64,000 bases of DNA from DASWJZ01 sp963739005 (GTDB taxonomy: Bacteria; Pseudomonadota; Alphaproteobacteria; Rhizobiales; Afifellaceae), in contig CAVTYQ010000009.1 of the NCBI GenBank assembly GCA_963739005.1, positions 62,001 through 126,000 of the forward strand, given 5' to 3'. Each line of letters starts with the position of its first letter. The stretch's first letter is position 1. Below, piece by piece: positions 54,591-62,120 of the stretch. A model generated the notes under the pieces. It was not told the origin of the DNA, did no database searches, and worked only from the letters and a program-made list of their open reading frames with translations. A program made the translations under genes and the position numbers.

Positions 54591-55331
54591 CTACTTCTTC
54601 GTGGCGATGACATAGCCGCCCGTCTCTCCGGCGAGGACGCCCTGGTCGGCCGGCGCAGGTTTCACGAGCGCGGCGAGGAGCGTCGCGGTCGAGGTCCAGT
54701 AGGGCACATACCAGTCACGGTCGACATCCATGACGAGCGCGCGGTCATGCGCCGCGTCGTAGGCGCCGATCGCCGAAATGTGCGGGCCGTCCCAATCGCC
54801 GGTGATGACGCCCTGATTGAAGTAGACGAGCATGACGTTGTCGGGCGACGCCTCGTTCGTGGCGAGCGCGCTCCGAAGCGCCGTCAACGCAGCATCGTCA
54901 GCGGCAGCTGGCTTCACGGCCTCAATAGTCGCGCCTTTCAAATCGGCGCTGTCGAGGCCTTCCCGAAGCACATGCTGCAGGTCGCCGAAGGTGACGCCCG
55001 GACCCTCGTCGGCGACCTGATCGTTCCAGGTCGCGTCGCTGACGCTTTCGAGAAGCGCTGACTCGGTGATGATCGCCTGGTCGGCGTTGGGCGGAAGGCC
55101 GCGAAGCGCGTTGACGGCCATGGTGACCGCCGCGGCCGAGCAGTCGCTTGAGGTCCGCTGCGGCACGTAAAACGCCGACAATATCCAATAGTCGGGCGCC
55201 GGAGCCTGGCGGAGATAGCTGTTGTCGCTAAGGATCGGCACCGCTTCCGGCCCGAATTTCGGCTTCGGCGCCTCCGCAGCCTGAGCCGCCGAGACCGCCA
55301 CTAGGAAGGCCAGCACCAGAATCCTGCTCAT
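54591..55331 (-). CDS. Exported phytochelatin synthase-like cysteine peptidase, copy 1
   Basis: This 246-residue protein has a signal peptide (1 to about 19). It shows the papain-like triad of phytochelatin synthases: Cys64 in SSDCSAAAVTMAVNAL, His184 in GPHISAIGAYD and Asp202 in LVMDVDRDWY. The 18-residue His-to-Asp spacing equals that of plant phytochelatin synthase as I recall it, and the following YVPYWTS matches the family's K-Y-P-P-x-W region. Bacterial members mostly cleave glutathione to gamma-Glu-Cys and some act on peptides. It is the second gene of a tandem pair and may be secreted to the periplasm. Confidence 0.8.
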   Translation of the reverse strand: MSRILVLAFLVAVSAAQAAEAPKPKFGPEAVPILSDNSYLRQAPAPDYWILSAFYVPQRTSSDCSAAAVTMAVNALRGLPPNADQAIITESALLESVSDATWNDQVADEGPGVTFGDLQHVLREGLDSADLKGATIEAVKPAAADDAALTALRSALATNEASPDNVMLVYFNQGVITGDWDGPHISAIGAYDAAHDRALVMDVDRDWYVPYWTSTATLLAALVKPAPADQGVLAGETGGYVIATKK

Positions 55332-55435
55332 CCGAATGCTCCGACGCGTGCGCGGATCGCATCCACGCCAGACACATCATCGTCCGGAACCGGATCGCGC
55401 GTCCAGCGCGCCGGTCGCGCAGGGAGGTGCCGCAG

Positions 55436-56173
55436 CTATGCCGCCGCGGCGGAGATGAGGAGGCAGCCGCCGGTTTCGTTGGCGAGGGCGCCTTCTTCCT
55501 TCGGGTCGGGGGTCACGAGCGCCTCATAGAGGGTCTCGATCGACGTCCAATAGGGCAGCCAGAATTCCTGATCGACATCCATCAGAAGAACGCGGTCGTC
55601 TTCCGCGTTATAGGCTCCGATCGGTGAAACGTGCAGGCCACCGTCAGGGTCGCCGGTGACGACGGATTGATTGTAGTAGGCGAGCATGATGCTCTCTGAC
55701 GAAGTCTCGTTGCGGATCAGCGCTTCCCGCAGTGCGTCGAGGGTCGTGGGGTCGTCGGGACTGAGGGCGATGGCCTCTACCGCGCCGCCGAGGTCGAGCC
55801 GATCGAGGCCGGCGCGAAGGACCTGTTCAAGGTCGGCCATGGTGACGCCGCCGCCGTCCTCAGCGGTCTGCGCCGCCCATTCGGGATCCGCCGCGACCAA
55901 GTCCTCTTCGCTCAGCGAGGGCGCGTCGGGCGCCACGCGGCTGCGCAGCGCGTTGAGCGCCATCGCAGCGGAGGTGGCAGAGCAGCCGCAGTTCGTCGAC
56001 TGCGGGAAGTAATACTCTGACAGTGTCCAGTAATCGGCTTCGCTCGCCTGCAATAAGTATTCAGTCTCGTGGAATGCGGGGACGGTATCTTCAGGAAAGC
56101 TTTGAATCGCCGCAGCCGGCGTGACAGTTCCTGAAACTCCCAACAGAATATAGGCGCCGGGGAAATTGCGCAT
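55436..56173 (-). CDS. Exported phytochelatin synthase-like cysteine peptidase, copy 2
   Basis: This 245-residue paralogue of the next gene has Cys64 in NCGCSATSAAMALNAL, His181 in GLHVSPIGAYN and Asp199 in LLMDVDQEFW, again 18 residues apart. The N-terminus (MRNFPGAYILLGVSGTVTPA, then AA) is a short, less typical signal peptide, so export is likely but less certain than for copy 1. The two copies share blocks throughout but are clearly diverged. A second Cys sits two residues before the catalytic one. The gene lies 104 bases upstream of copy 1. Confidence 0.78.
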   Translation of the reverse strand: MRNFPGAYILLGVSGTVTPAAAIQSFPEDTVPAFHETEYLLQASEADYWTLSEYYFPQSTNCGCSATSAAMALNALRSRVAPDAPSLSEEDLVAADPEWAAQTAEDGGGVTMADLEQVLRAGLDRLDLGGAVEAIALSPDDPTTLDALREALIRNETSSESIMLAYYNQSVVTGDPDGGLHVSPIGAYNAEDDRVLLMDVDQEFWLPYWTSIETLYEALVTPDPKEEGALANETGGCLLISAAAA

Positions 56174-56375
56174 AGCGTTGACCGGTTTGGATAAACATCT
56201 GAAGCTGGCGTGCGTAGGTCGACTTTATGCCACGGTCGTCCTTATTTGTCCAATTTTTCCACACCGTGAGGCGACAATTCTATTTATGTCACTGACGCAT
56301 CATCGAAAATTGGCACGACATTCCGGGCGGGGCCAGGGCTGGTCACGCCGGCTTTGATCGCATAGCGGAAGGAGC

Positions 56376-57245
56376 ATGCGCTCGATTGACCATCTGGTCC
56401 TACCCGTCACCACGCTCGCGCTCGCCCGCTCGCGGCTAACAAGTCTCGGATTCACCGTGGCGCCGGACGCGCAACACCCGTTCGGCACCGGCAATTGTTG
56501 CGTTTTCTTCCAGGACCACACCTTCCTTGAGCCAATCACGATCGTCGACCGCATGGCCGCCGACATTGCGGCCTCCGAGCGCGTCACGTTCGTGAAGCGG
56601 ATGAAGCGTTTCACCGAACGGCAGGGCGAAGGATTCGCGATGGTGGCGCTTCGGAGCGACGACGCGGAGGCCGATCGGGCGGCGTTTGAGGCTGCCGGGC
56701 TGGGTGGCGGCCCCGTGTTCCGATTTGCACGGACGGCGAAGCTGCCGGACGGCACGGAGCGAGAGATCGGGTTCGCGCTCGCGAGCGTCGAGTTCCCCGC
56801 CGCCGGCGACGCCGGTTTCTTCACCTCCCAGCATCTCGCCGAGGGGGTGCTTTTCCAACCCGCTTTCGTCGAGCACCCGAACGGCGCACTCGGCGTGTCG
56901 GCGGTATCGGCGGTCGCCGAGAACCCGGCGGACTTCCATATCCTGCTGGAGGGCGCGACCGGACAGCGGGAGCTCCGCACCACCTCGTTCGGCATCGAAG
57001 CGGAGGTCGACGGCCAGACCTTTCTCATCCTGACGCCGGACGGATTCCGCGCGCGCTACGCGACCGAGGCGCCCAACCCCCGACGTGGGCTGCGCTTCGC
57101 CGCGTTCGACCTCAAGGTCTTGGATATCGAGCGCGCTGCCGGATATGCAGGCCGCGCCGCGAAGCGCGAGGAGGGGCGGATCGTCGTCCCGCCGGGACCA
57201 GGACTCGCCGCGGTCGTCGCCTTCAGGAGCGTCGAGGATGGCTGA
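56376..57245 (+). CDS. Glyoxalase-fold (VOC) protein, Glyoxalase_3 type
   Basis: This 289-residue protein begins SIDHLVLPVTTLALARSRLTSLGF, the usual start of Glyoxalase_3-type VOC proteins. It has EHPNGALGVSAVSAV in the second half. The family binds metal and small substrates, but the reaction is unknown here. GGAAGGAG precedes the ATG. Its last eight bases overlap the kdsA start, so the two genes are translationally coupled. Confidence 0.83.
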   Translation: MRSIDHLVLPVTTLALARSRLTSLGFTVAPDAQHPFGTGNCCVFFQDHTFLEPITIVDRMAADIAASERVTFVKRMKRFTERQGEGFAMVALRSDDAEADRAAFEAAGLGGGPVFRFARTAKLPDGTEREIGFALASVEFPAAGDAGFFTSQHLAEGVLFQPAFVEHPNGALGVSAVSAVAENPADFHILLEGATGQRELRTTSFGIEAEVDGQTFLILTPDGFRARYATEAPNPRRGLRFAAFDLKVLDIERAAGYAGRAAKREEGRIVVPPGPGLAAVVAFRSVEDG

Positions 57246-58068
57246 ACCCAACGCCGTGGTCGAGGTCGGCGGCGTCCGCTTCGGCAACGCCCTGCCTCTC
57301 TCGCTCATCGCCGGGCCCTGCCAGATGGAGAGCCGTGATCATGCCTTCGACATGGCGGGGGCGCTCAAGGAGCTGTGCGGCCGGCTCGGGATCGGGCTCG
57401 TCTACAAGACCAGTTTCGATAAGGCGAACCGCACGAGCCTCTCCGGCAAGCGCGGCGTGGGGCTCGAGGCGGCGCTCGCCGTCTTCGCCGACCTTCGCGC
57501 CGAGCTCGGTCTGCCGGTGCTGACGGACGTGCACGAGCCCGGCCAATGCGCCGAAGTCGCCACGGTAGTCGATATCCTGCAGATACCGGCGTTCCTCTGC
57601 CGGCAGACCGATCTTCTGGTCGCGGCGGCGAAGACCGGGCGCGCCGTCAACGTGAAGAAGGGACAATTCCTCGCGCCCTGGGACATGAAGCAGGTGCTCA
57701 CCAAGATCGTGGAGAGCGGCAATTCCAACGTGCTTCTCACCGAGCGCGGCGTCTCCTTCGGCTACAACACCCTCGTCTCCGACATGCGCGCGCTGCCGAT
57801 CATGGGCTCGCTTGGCGCGCCAGTGGTTTTCGACGCGACGCACTCCGTGCAGCAACCGGGCGGGCAGGGGACGTCGACAGGCGGCGACCGGCGGATGGTG
57901 CCGGTGCTCGCCCGCGCGGCCGTCGCGGTCGGCGTCGCGGCGGTCTTCATCGAGACGCACCAGGACCCGGACAACGCTCCCTCCGACGGCCCGAACATGG
58001 TGCCGCTTGAGGACATGGAGGCGCTGCTTAAGCGCCTGCAGGCCTTCGATCATTTGGCGAAGGCATAG
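57238..58068 (+). CDS. kdsA: 3-deoxy-8-phosphooctulonate synthase
   Basis: This 276-residue enzyme condenses phosphoenolpyruvate with arabinose 5-phosphate to Kdo-8-P for the lipopolysaccharide core. Motifs are SLIAGPCQMES, YKTSFDKANRTS, LTDVHEP, QIPAFLCRQTDLL and VVFDATHSVQQPGGQG. A Cys is present in the position of the metal ligand of class II enzymes only if CQMES counts, so metal dependence is uncertain. It lies between pyrG and eno as in relatives, with extra genes inserted. Confidence 0.96.
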   Translation: MAEPNAVVEVGGVRFGNALPLSLIAGPCQMESRDHAFDMAGALKELCGRLGIGLVYKTSFDKANRTSLSGKRGVGLEAALAVFADLRAELGLPVLTDVHEPGQCAEVATVVDILQIPAFLCRQTDLLVAAAKTGRAVNVKKGQFLAPWDMKQVLTKIVESGNSNVLLTERGVSFGYNTLVSDMRALPIMGSLGAPVVFDATHSVQQPGGQGTSTGGDRRMVPVLARAAVAVGVAAVFIETHQDPDNAPSDGPNMVPLEDMEALLKRLQAFDHLAKA

Positions 58069-58071
58069 AGA

Positions 58072-58097
58072 AAGCGCGCGGGTTCGCCCGCGCGCTT
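58072..58097. terminator. Bidirectional terminator between kdsA and the DUF892 gene
   Basis: An 11-base perfect stem (AAGCGCGCGGG with CCCGCGCGCTT) closes a stable TTCG tetraloop. It lies between convergent genes, two bases or so after kdsA. The A and T residues at its two ends suit termination from both sides. Confidence 0.8.
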
Positions 58098-58116
58098 CCC
58101 TCAAGAGCGGTCGCGC

Positions 58117-58620
58117 TTACGCGGCCCTGCGGTTGATGAAGCTCTCGGCAAGCTGCGTGAGCTTGTCGTCGGCAGCATATTCCTCGTTCAAGTTCTGAGT
58201 CAGAACGGCGGCGCAGTCCTCGCGGCCGATCTGCTTCGCCCAAGCGACGAGCGTGCCGTAGCGAGTGATCTCGTAGTGCTCGGCGGCCTGCGCCGCAGCG
58301 ATCAGGGCCGCGTCGAGGACCTCCTTGTCGGCGACGTCGGCGACGACCTCGTTCGCCTCCTTGATGATCCCGTCGATCGCCGGGCAATCCACGGCCTTAG
58401 CTTCCGCGCCGTGCATGCTGAAGACCTGCTCGACGCGCGCAACGTGGCCCTCCGTCTCCTTAAGGTGGTTCTTGAACGCCTGCTTGAGTTGCGGGCTCGT
58501 CGCCTTCTCCACCATCTTCGGAAGCGCTTTCAAGAGTTGCTTCTCGGCGTAGTAGACGTCCTGCAGCTGATGCACGAAAAGGTCGTCGAAGGTTTTGATG
58601 TCCTTGGAAAAAATGCCCAT
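58117..58620 (-). CDS. DUF892 (YciE/YciF-like) ferritin-fold stress protein
   Basis: This 167-residue four-helix protein has the family start IKTFDDLFVHQLQDVYYAEKQL and the ferritin-like Glu and His residues in LKETEGHVARVEQVF and AAEHYEITRYG. Such proteins are induced in general stress in many bacteria, and metal binding is assumed. An EcfG-type promoter lies about 75 bases upstream, consistent with control by the alphaproteobacterial general stress sigma factor. Confidence 0.92.
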   Translation of the reverse strand: MGIFSKDIKTFDDLFVHQLQDVYYAEKQLLKALPKMVEKATSPQLKQAFKNHLKETEGHVARVEQVFSMHGAEAKAVDCPAIDGIIKEANEVVADVADKEVLDAALIAAAQAAEHYEITRYGTLVAWAKQIGREDCAAVLTQNLNEEYAADDKLTQLAESFINRRAA

Positions 58621-58963
58621 AGCCGGCGGTGCTCCTTGAATTCAGTTGAACATTTCGCGCCCCGCCACGACGGGCGAGCGCGGTCCGGATCGAAACGTGA
58701 GCATCGACCCGATGGTTCCGCGGATCCGGCGTTTCATCCAACAAAGAGGTGCGCTGACTAAGAACCGCCGCTGACCGGTCCAAGTTGTGTTGGAATGATG
58801 GCGAATGGATGTCTGGAGAATACTTTTGCGATGCGACTAGATGTGAAGAACATTATCTTTTGTTCATTTGAGACGGAAAGTATCCGGAAGTAGCGTCCGC
58901 GTCGCTGGTCACTCAGGCCGGGACAAAGTGCCCTGGTCGCCAGCCGCAAAAGAGGAGCGCACA
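58621..58963. other. 343-base gap between the DUF892 and DUF1344 genes
   Basis: It holds the EcfG-type promoter for the DUF892 gene at 58694-58719. An AT-rich stretch (about 58785-58875) is likely to contain the promoter of the first DUF1344 gene on the other strand. I see no coding sequence. Confidence 0.6.
58694..58719 (-). promoter_or_regulatory. EcfG-type general stress promoter of the DUF892 gene
   Basis: On the minus strand GGAAC (58719-58715) and CGTT (58697-58694) are separated by 17 bases, matching the EcfG consensus. Transcription would start near 58687, giving a leader of about 67 bases. Confidence 0.7.
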
Positions 58964-59215
58964 ATGCGTAAGTCCCTCGCAATCGCGGCCGTCGCCGCGT
59001 CCCTCATCTCCACCGCGGCGTTCGCCGCAACCGCCACCGACAGCATCAAGGCTATCGACTCCGGCAAGCACATGCTGACGCTTGCCGACGGCAAGGTCTT
59101 TGATCTGCCCGCCGCCTGGAAGCCCACCGGATTCAAGGTCGGCGACAAGGTGACGGTCACCTACGAGATGCAGAGCGGCAAGATGATGGCGAGCGCGGTC
59201 GCGCACGCCAGCTGA
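58964..59215 (+). CDS. DUF1344 small exported protein, copy 1
   Basis: This 83-residue protein has a signal peptide (1 to about 21, ending AFA). A mature domain of about 62 residues begins TATDSIKAIDSGKHMLTLADG and includes LPAAWKPTGFKVGDKVTVTY. This pattern is the DUF1344 family of Rhizobiales, of unknown function. AGAGGAG precedes the ATG. A paralogue follows at 59594. Confidence 0.85.
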   Translation: MRKSLAIAAVAASLISTAAFAATATDSIKAIDSGKHMLTLADGKVFDLPAAWKPTGFKVGDKVTVTYEMQSGKMMASAVAHAS

Positions 59216-59232
59216 GGACTGCTGAACCGGCC

Positions 59233-59259
59233 GGCGGCGCCATACCTCCAGGCGCCGCC
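59233..59259 (+). terminator. Terminator after DUF1344 copy 1
   Basis: GGCGGCGCC pairs with GGCGCCGCC over a nine-base loop, 17 bases after the stop. A short T-run (TTT) follows at about 59265. Confidence 0.6.
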
Positions 59260-59375
59260 CGCCTGTTTCCTGCGTCGTCAAGACGCCGCGCGATCGACAG
59301 GTCTATGCAGTGCATTGCCGTGCGCCCGGGAGGGCGCCACGGACGCGCTCCGTTTCTTGATCTATTGCGCTAGTC

Positions 59376-59407
59376 AGTCTCCGTGAAGTTTCAACTTTAC
59401 GGAGACT
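59376..59407. repeat. 14-base-stem hairpin upstream of DUF1344 copy 2
   Basis: AGTCTCCGTGAAGT pairs with ACTTTACGGAGACT across a TTCA loop. One of the 14 pairs is a G-T wobble. It is 186 bases before copy 2 and over 100 bases after the copy 1 terminator. An operator or a regulatory RNA structure are both possible. Confidence 0.7.
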
Positions 59408-59593
59408 TGGCTATTTTGTGCTTCCTGCGCCACGTGTCTTTCCTGCGCTTTTTGATTTGTGGCGAAATAATAGCAGCCCAAGATTATGTTTCTGTAACTA
59501 CTCGCCATCGCTTTGCCGGCCTAGTTTTCCGCGTGCTGGTGTCATCGCCGGGACACGGCGCCCCGGCGGCCAGCACTGCTTGAGGAAACCACC

Positions 59594-59857
59594 ATGAAGC
59601 TGTCGCTTGCTTGTGCATCCGTTCTCGCTCTTTGCGTTATGACCGGAAGCGGGTTCGCGGCCGTGCCGACCACCGATACGGCTGCAATCAAGGCCATCGA
59701 TCTGACCGCCCATCATCTCTCGTTGGCCGACGGGAAGATGTTCCAGCTCCCGACGAGCTGGAAGCTCTCCACGTTCAAGGCCGGCCAGAAGGTAAAAGTC
59801 TACTATCAGGACCACATGGGGACCCTGACGGCGACCCGCATTCGGCATAGCGCCTGA
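59594..59857 (+). CDS. DUF1344 small exported protein, copy 2
   Basis: This 87-residue paralogue of the preceding gene has a signal peptide (1 to about 23, GSGFA). The conserved pattern IKAIDLTAHHLSLADGKMFQ is followed by LPTSWKLSTFKAGQKVKVYY. It shares the AIK/SIK-AID core and the length of copy 1 but is clearly diverged. The ATG has TGAGGAAACC before it. Confidence 0.83.
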   Translation: MKLSLACASVLALCVMTGSGFAAVPTTDTAAIKAIDLTAHHLSLADGKMFQLPTSWKLSTFKAGQKVKVYYQDHMGTLTATRIRHSA

Positions 59858-59866
59858 CGTGCGGCG

Positions 59867-59898
59867 GCTGCGGACCGGTCTACCAGCCGGTCCGCAGC
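59867..59898 (+). terminator. Terminator-like hairpin after DUF1344 copy 2
   Basis: GCTGCGGACCGG and CCGGTCCGCAGC form a perfect 12-base stem over an eight-base loop, ten bases after the stop. No T-run follows directly, so it may rely on Rho or protect the mRNA end. Confidence 0.6.
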
Positions 59899-59987
59899 GC
59901 GCGTCGCCCTTAGAAAAAACGCTAGCGCTCCTTTCGCTCCGCAGCGACTTCGCCTAGGAAGCCGCCGGGACCCAGGGGGAGCGCCAG

Positions 59988-61268
59988 ATGACCGCCATCA
60001 TCGACATCACCGGCCGCGAGGTACTCGACAGCCGAGGGAATCCGACTGTCGAAGTGGATGTGACCCTGGAGGACGGGTCTTTCGGCCGCGCTGCCGTCCC
60101 GTCCGGCGCATCGACCGGCGTGCACGAGGCGGTGGAACTCAGGGACGGCGACAAGAGCCGCTATCTCGGCAAGGGCGTCCTGAAGGCCGTCGAGGCGGTG
60201 AACGGCGAGATCTTCGACGCGATCGGGGGCATGGACGCGGAGAACCAGGTCCAGATCGACCAGACGATGATCGCGCTTGACGGGACGGAGAACAAAGGCC
60301 GGCTCGGCGCGAACGCCATCCTCGGCGTGTCACTCGCGGTCGCCAAGGCCGCGGCGGAGGCGAACGCCCTGCCGCTCTTCCGCTACGTCGGCGGAACGAA
60401 CGCCAAGCTTCTGCCGACGCCGATGATGAACGTCGTGAATGGCGGCGCGCACGCCGACAATCAGATCGACTTCCAGGAATTCATGATCGTACCGGTCGGC
60501 GCGGCGACGATTGCGGAAGCCGTCCGCATGGGCTCCGAAGTCTTCCATACGCTGAAGAAGGCGCTCTCCGACGCTGGCCACAACACCAATGTCGGCGACG
60601 AAGGCGGCTTCGCTCCAAACCTCAAGACCGCCACGGAGGCGCTAGACTTCATCCTGAAGGCCATCGAGAAGGCCGGCTACAAACCGGGCGACGATGTCTT
60701 TCTCGCGCTTGACCCGGCGGCGAGCGAGTTCTTCAAGGATGGCAACTACGTCTACGCCGGGGAGGGCGGCAAGAAGCGAAGCCCGGCCGAGCAGGTCGCC
60801 TATCTTGGCGAACTCGTCGCGAAATACCCGATCTTTTCCATCGAGGACGGCCTCGCCGAGGACGACTGGGAAGGATGGAAGCTCGCCACCGACAAGCTCG
60901 GCGGCAAGATCCAACTCGTCGGCGACGACCTCTTCGTCACCAATACCAAGCGCCTCGCTGAGGGCATCAAGCGCGGCGTCGCCAATTCGATCCTTATCAA
61001 GGTCAACCAGATCGGGACGCTGAGCGAGACGCTCGACGCGGTCGAGATGGCGCACAAGGCCGGCTACACCGCCGTGATGTCGCACCGCTCCGGCGAGACG
61101 GAGGATTCGACGATCGCCGACCTCGCGGTTGCGACGAATTGCGGGCAGATCAAGACCGGCTCGCTCTCCCGCTCCGACCGCATGGCGAAATACAATCAGC
61201 TCATCCGCATCGAGGAGGAGCTTGGCCCGGCGGCGAAGTTTGCCGGGCGGACGGTGTTGAAGGGCTAG
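59988..61268 (+). CDS. eno: Enolase
   Basis: This 426-residue enzyme converts 2-phosphoglycerate to phosphoenolpyruvate, which feeds kdsA. It has the N-terminal ITGREVLDSRGNPTVEVDV, the flexible loop SGASTGVHEAVELRD, the catalytic GDEGGFAPNL and the signature LIKVNQIGTLSETL followed by SHRSGETEDS. The start and length are normal. Confidence 0.97.
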   Translation: MTAIIDITGREVLDSRGNPTVEVDVTLEDGSFGRAAVPSGASTGVHEAVELRDGDKSRYLGKGVLKAVEAVNGEIFDAIGGMDAENQVQIDQTMIALDGTENKGRLGANAILGVSLAVAKAAAEANALPLFRYVGGTNAKLLPTPMMNVVNGGAHADNQIDFQEFMIVPVGAATIAEAVRMGSEVFHTLKKALSDAGHNTNVGDEGGFAPNLKTATEALDFILKAIEKAGYKPGDDVFLALDPAASEFFKDGNYVYAGEGGKKRSPAEQVAYLGELVAKYPIFSIEDGLAEDDWEGWKLATDKLGGKIQLVGDDLFVTNTKRLAEGIKRGVANSILIKVNQIGTLSETLDAVEMAHKAGYTAVMSHRSGETEDSTIADLAVATNCGQIKTGSLSRSDRMAKYNQLIRIEEELGPAAKFAGRTVLKG

Positions 61269-61296
61269 TTGAAACAGCACCCTCGCCCTTCCAGTT

Positions 61297-61396
61297 GTCG
61301 TCATGCCCGGACTTGATCCGGGCATCCATTCCGTGACGGTCAAGCAGGTGGCGTCGCAACGGAATGGATTGCCGGGTCAGGCCCGGCAATGACGAC
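61297..61396. repeat. Palindromic intergenic repeat with nested hairpins
   Basis: Two 37-base arms (61297-61333 and 61360-61396) form an imperfect inverted repeat. Each contains its own small palindrome of CCCGG and CCGGG type. Such elements, which read as RxKPGND-like peptides when translated, occur in many copies in Rhizobiales genomes as I recall. It lies between eno and the O-methyltransferase gene and would make a long RNA hairpin. Confidence 0.85.
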
Positions 61397-61423
61397 GATG
61401 TTGTGCCAACCGGGAGTGCTCTC

Positions 61424-62098
61424 GTGAGCGAGAAGAACTGGGGCGAGGTCGACGACTTCATCGCCGACCTTTTCGTGCATCCCGATCCCGCGCTCGACGC
61501 CGCTCTCGCGGCGAGCGAGAAAGCGGGGCTGCCCACCATCGAAGTCTCGCCCAATCAGGGCAAGCTCCTGATGTTGCTTGCTAAAGTAGCGGCCGCACGG
61601 CGCATTCTGGAGATCGGGACGCTCGGTGGCTATTCGACGATCTGGCTCGCGCGCGCACTTCCGAAGGATGGGAAGCTCATTACGCTGGAGGCCGACGGGA
61701 AGCATGCCGAGGTCGCGCGCAAGAACATTGCCGGTGCCGGCCTCGCCGCGAAGGTCGACGTACGGGTCGGGAAGGCGCTCGTTACGTTGCCGAAGCTCGT
61801 GGAAGAGCGCGTCGGGCCGTTCGACTTCGTCTTCCTCGACGCGGACAAGCCGAACAATCCGGCCTATTTAGAATGGGCACTCAAGCTCTCGCGCCAGGGA
61901 ACCGTCATCGTCGCCGACAACGTCGTGCGCTGGGGCGCGATCACCGACGCCAAGAGCACGGACCCGAACGTCAAGGGCGTGCGCAATTTCATGGAAGTGC
62001 TCGCGCCCGAGAAGCGGGTGAGCGCTACGGCGATCCAGACCGTCGGCGTCAAGGGCCACGACGGCTTCGCAGTGGCGGTTGTCGTCGCGGACCCATAG
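61424..62098 (+). CDS. O-methyltransferase (class I SAM-dependent, family 3)
   Basis: This 224-residue protein has motif I RILEIGTLGGYSTIWLARAL (near residue 65), then TLEADGKHAEVARKNI and FDFVFLDADKPNNPAYLEW, typical of caffeoyl-CoA or catechol type O-methyltransferases (PF01596). The substrate is unknown. GTG 61424 with GGGAG upstream is preferred. The 20-codon upstream extension from 61364 translates the intergenic repeat and should be excluded. Confidence 0.9.
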   Translation: MSEKNWGEVDDFIADLFVHPDPALDAALAASEKAGLPTIEVSPNQGKLLMLLAKVAAARRILEIGTLGGYSTIWLARALPKDGKLITLEADGKHAEVARKNIAGAGLAAKVDVRVGKALVTLPKLVEERVGPFDFVFLDADKPNNPAYLEWALKLSRQGTVIVADNVVRWGAITDAKSTDPNVKGVRNFMEVLAPEKRVSATAIQTVGVKGHDGFAVAVVVADP

Positions 62099-62120
62099 CG
62101 GGTTAAACGCGGCGGCAAGA

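Larger units (their letters stand above)
59216..59593. other. 378-base gap between the two DUF1344 genes
   Basis: The gap contains the terminator at 59233-59259 and the long hairpin at 59376-59407. An AT-rich region (59400-59500) probably holds the promoter of copy 2. The only open frame, from 59383, begins inside the hairpin and shows no protein-like features. Confidence 0.6.

Noticed and set aside
59383..59583. 66-residue open frame between the DUF1344 genes
   Set aside because: It starts with GTG inside a hairpin stem, has no ribosome-binding site and its peptide looks random.
61364..61423. N-terminal extension of the O-methyltransferase
   Set aside because: These codons are the right arm of the palindromic repeat; a better start with ribosome-binding site is at 61424.
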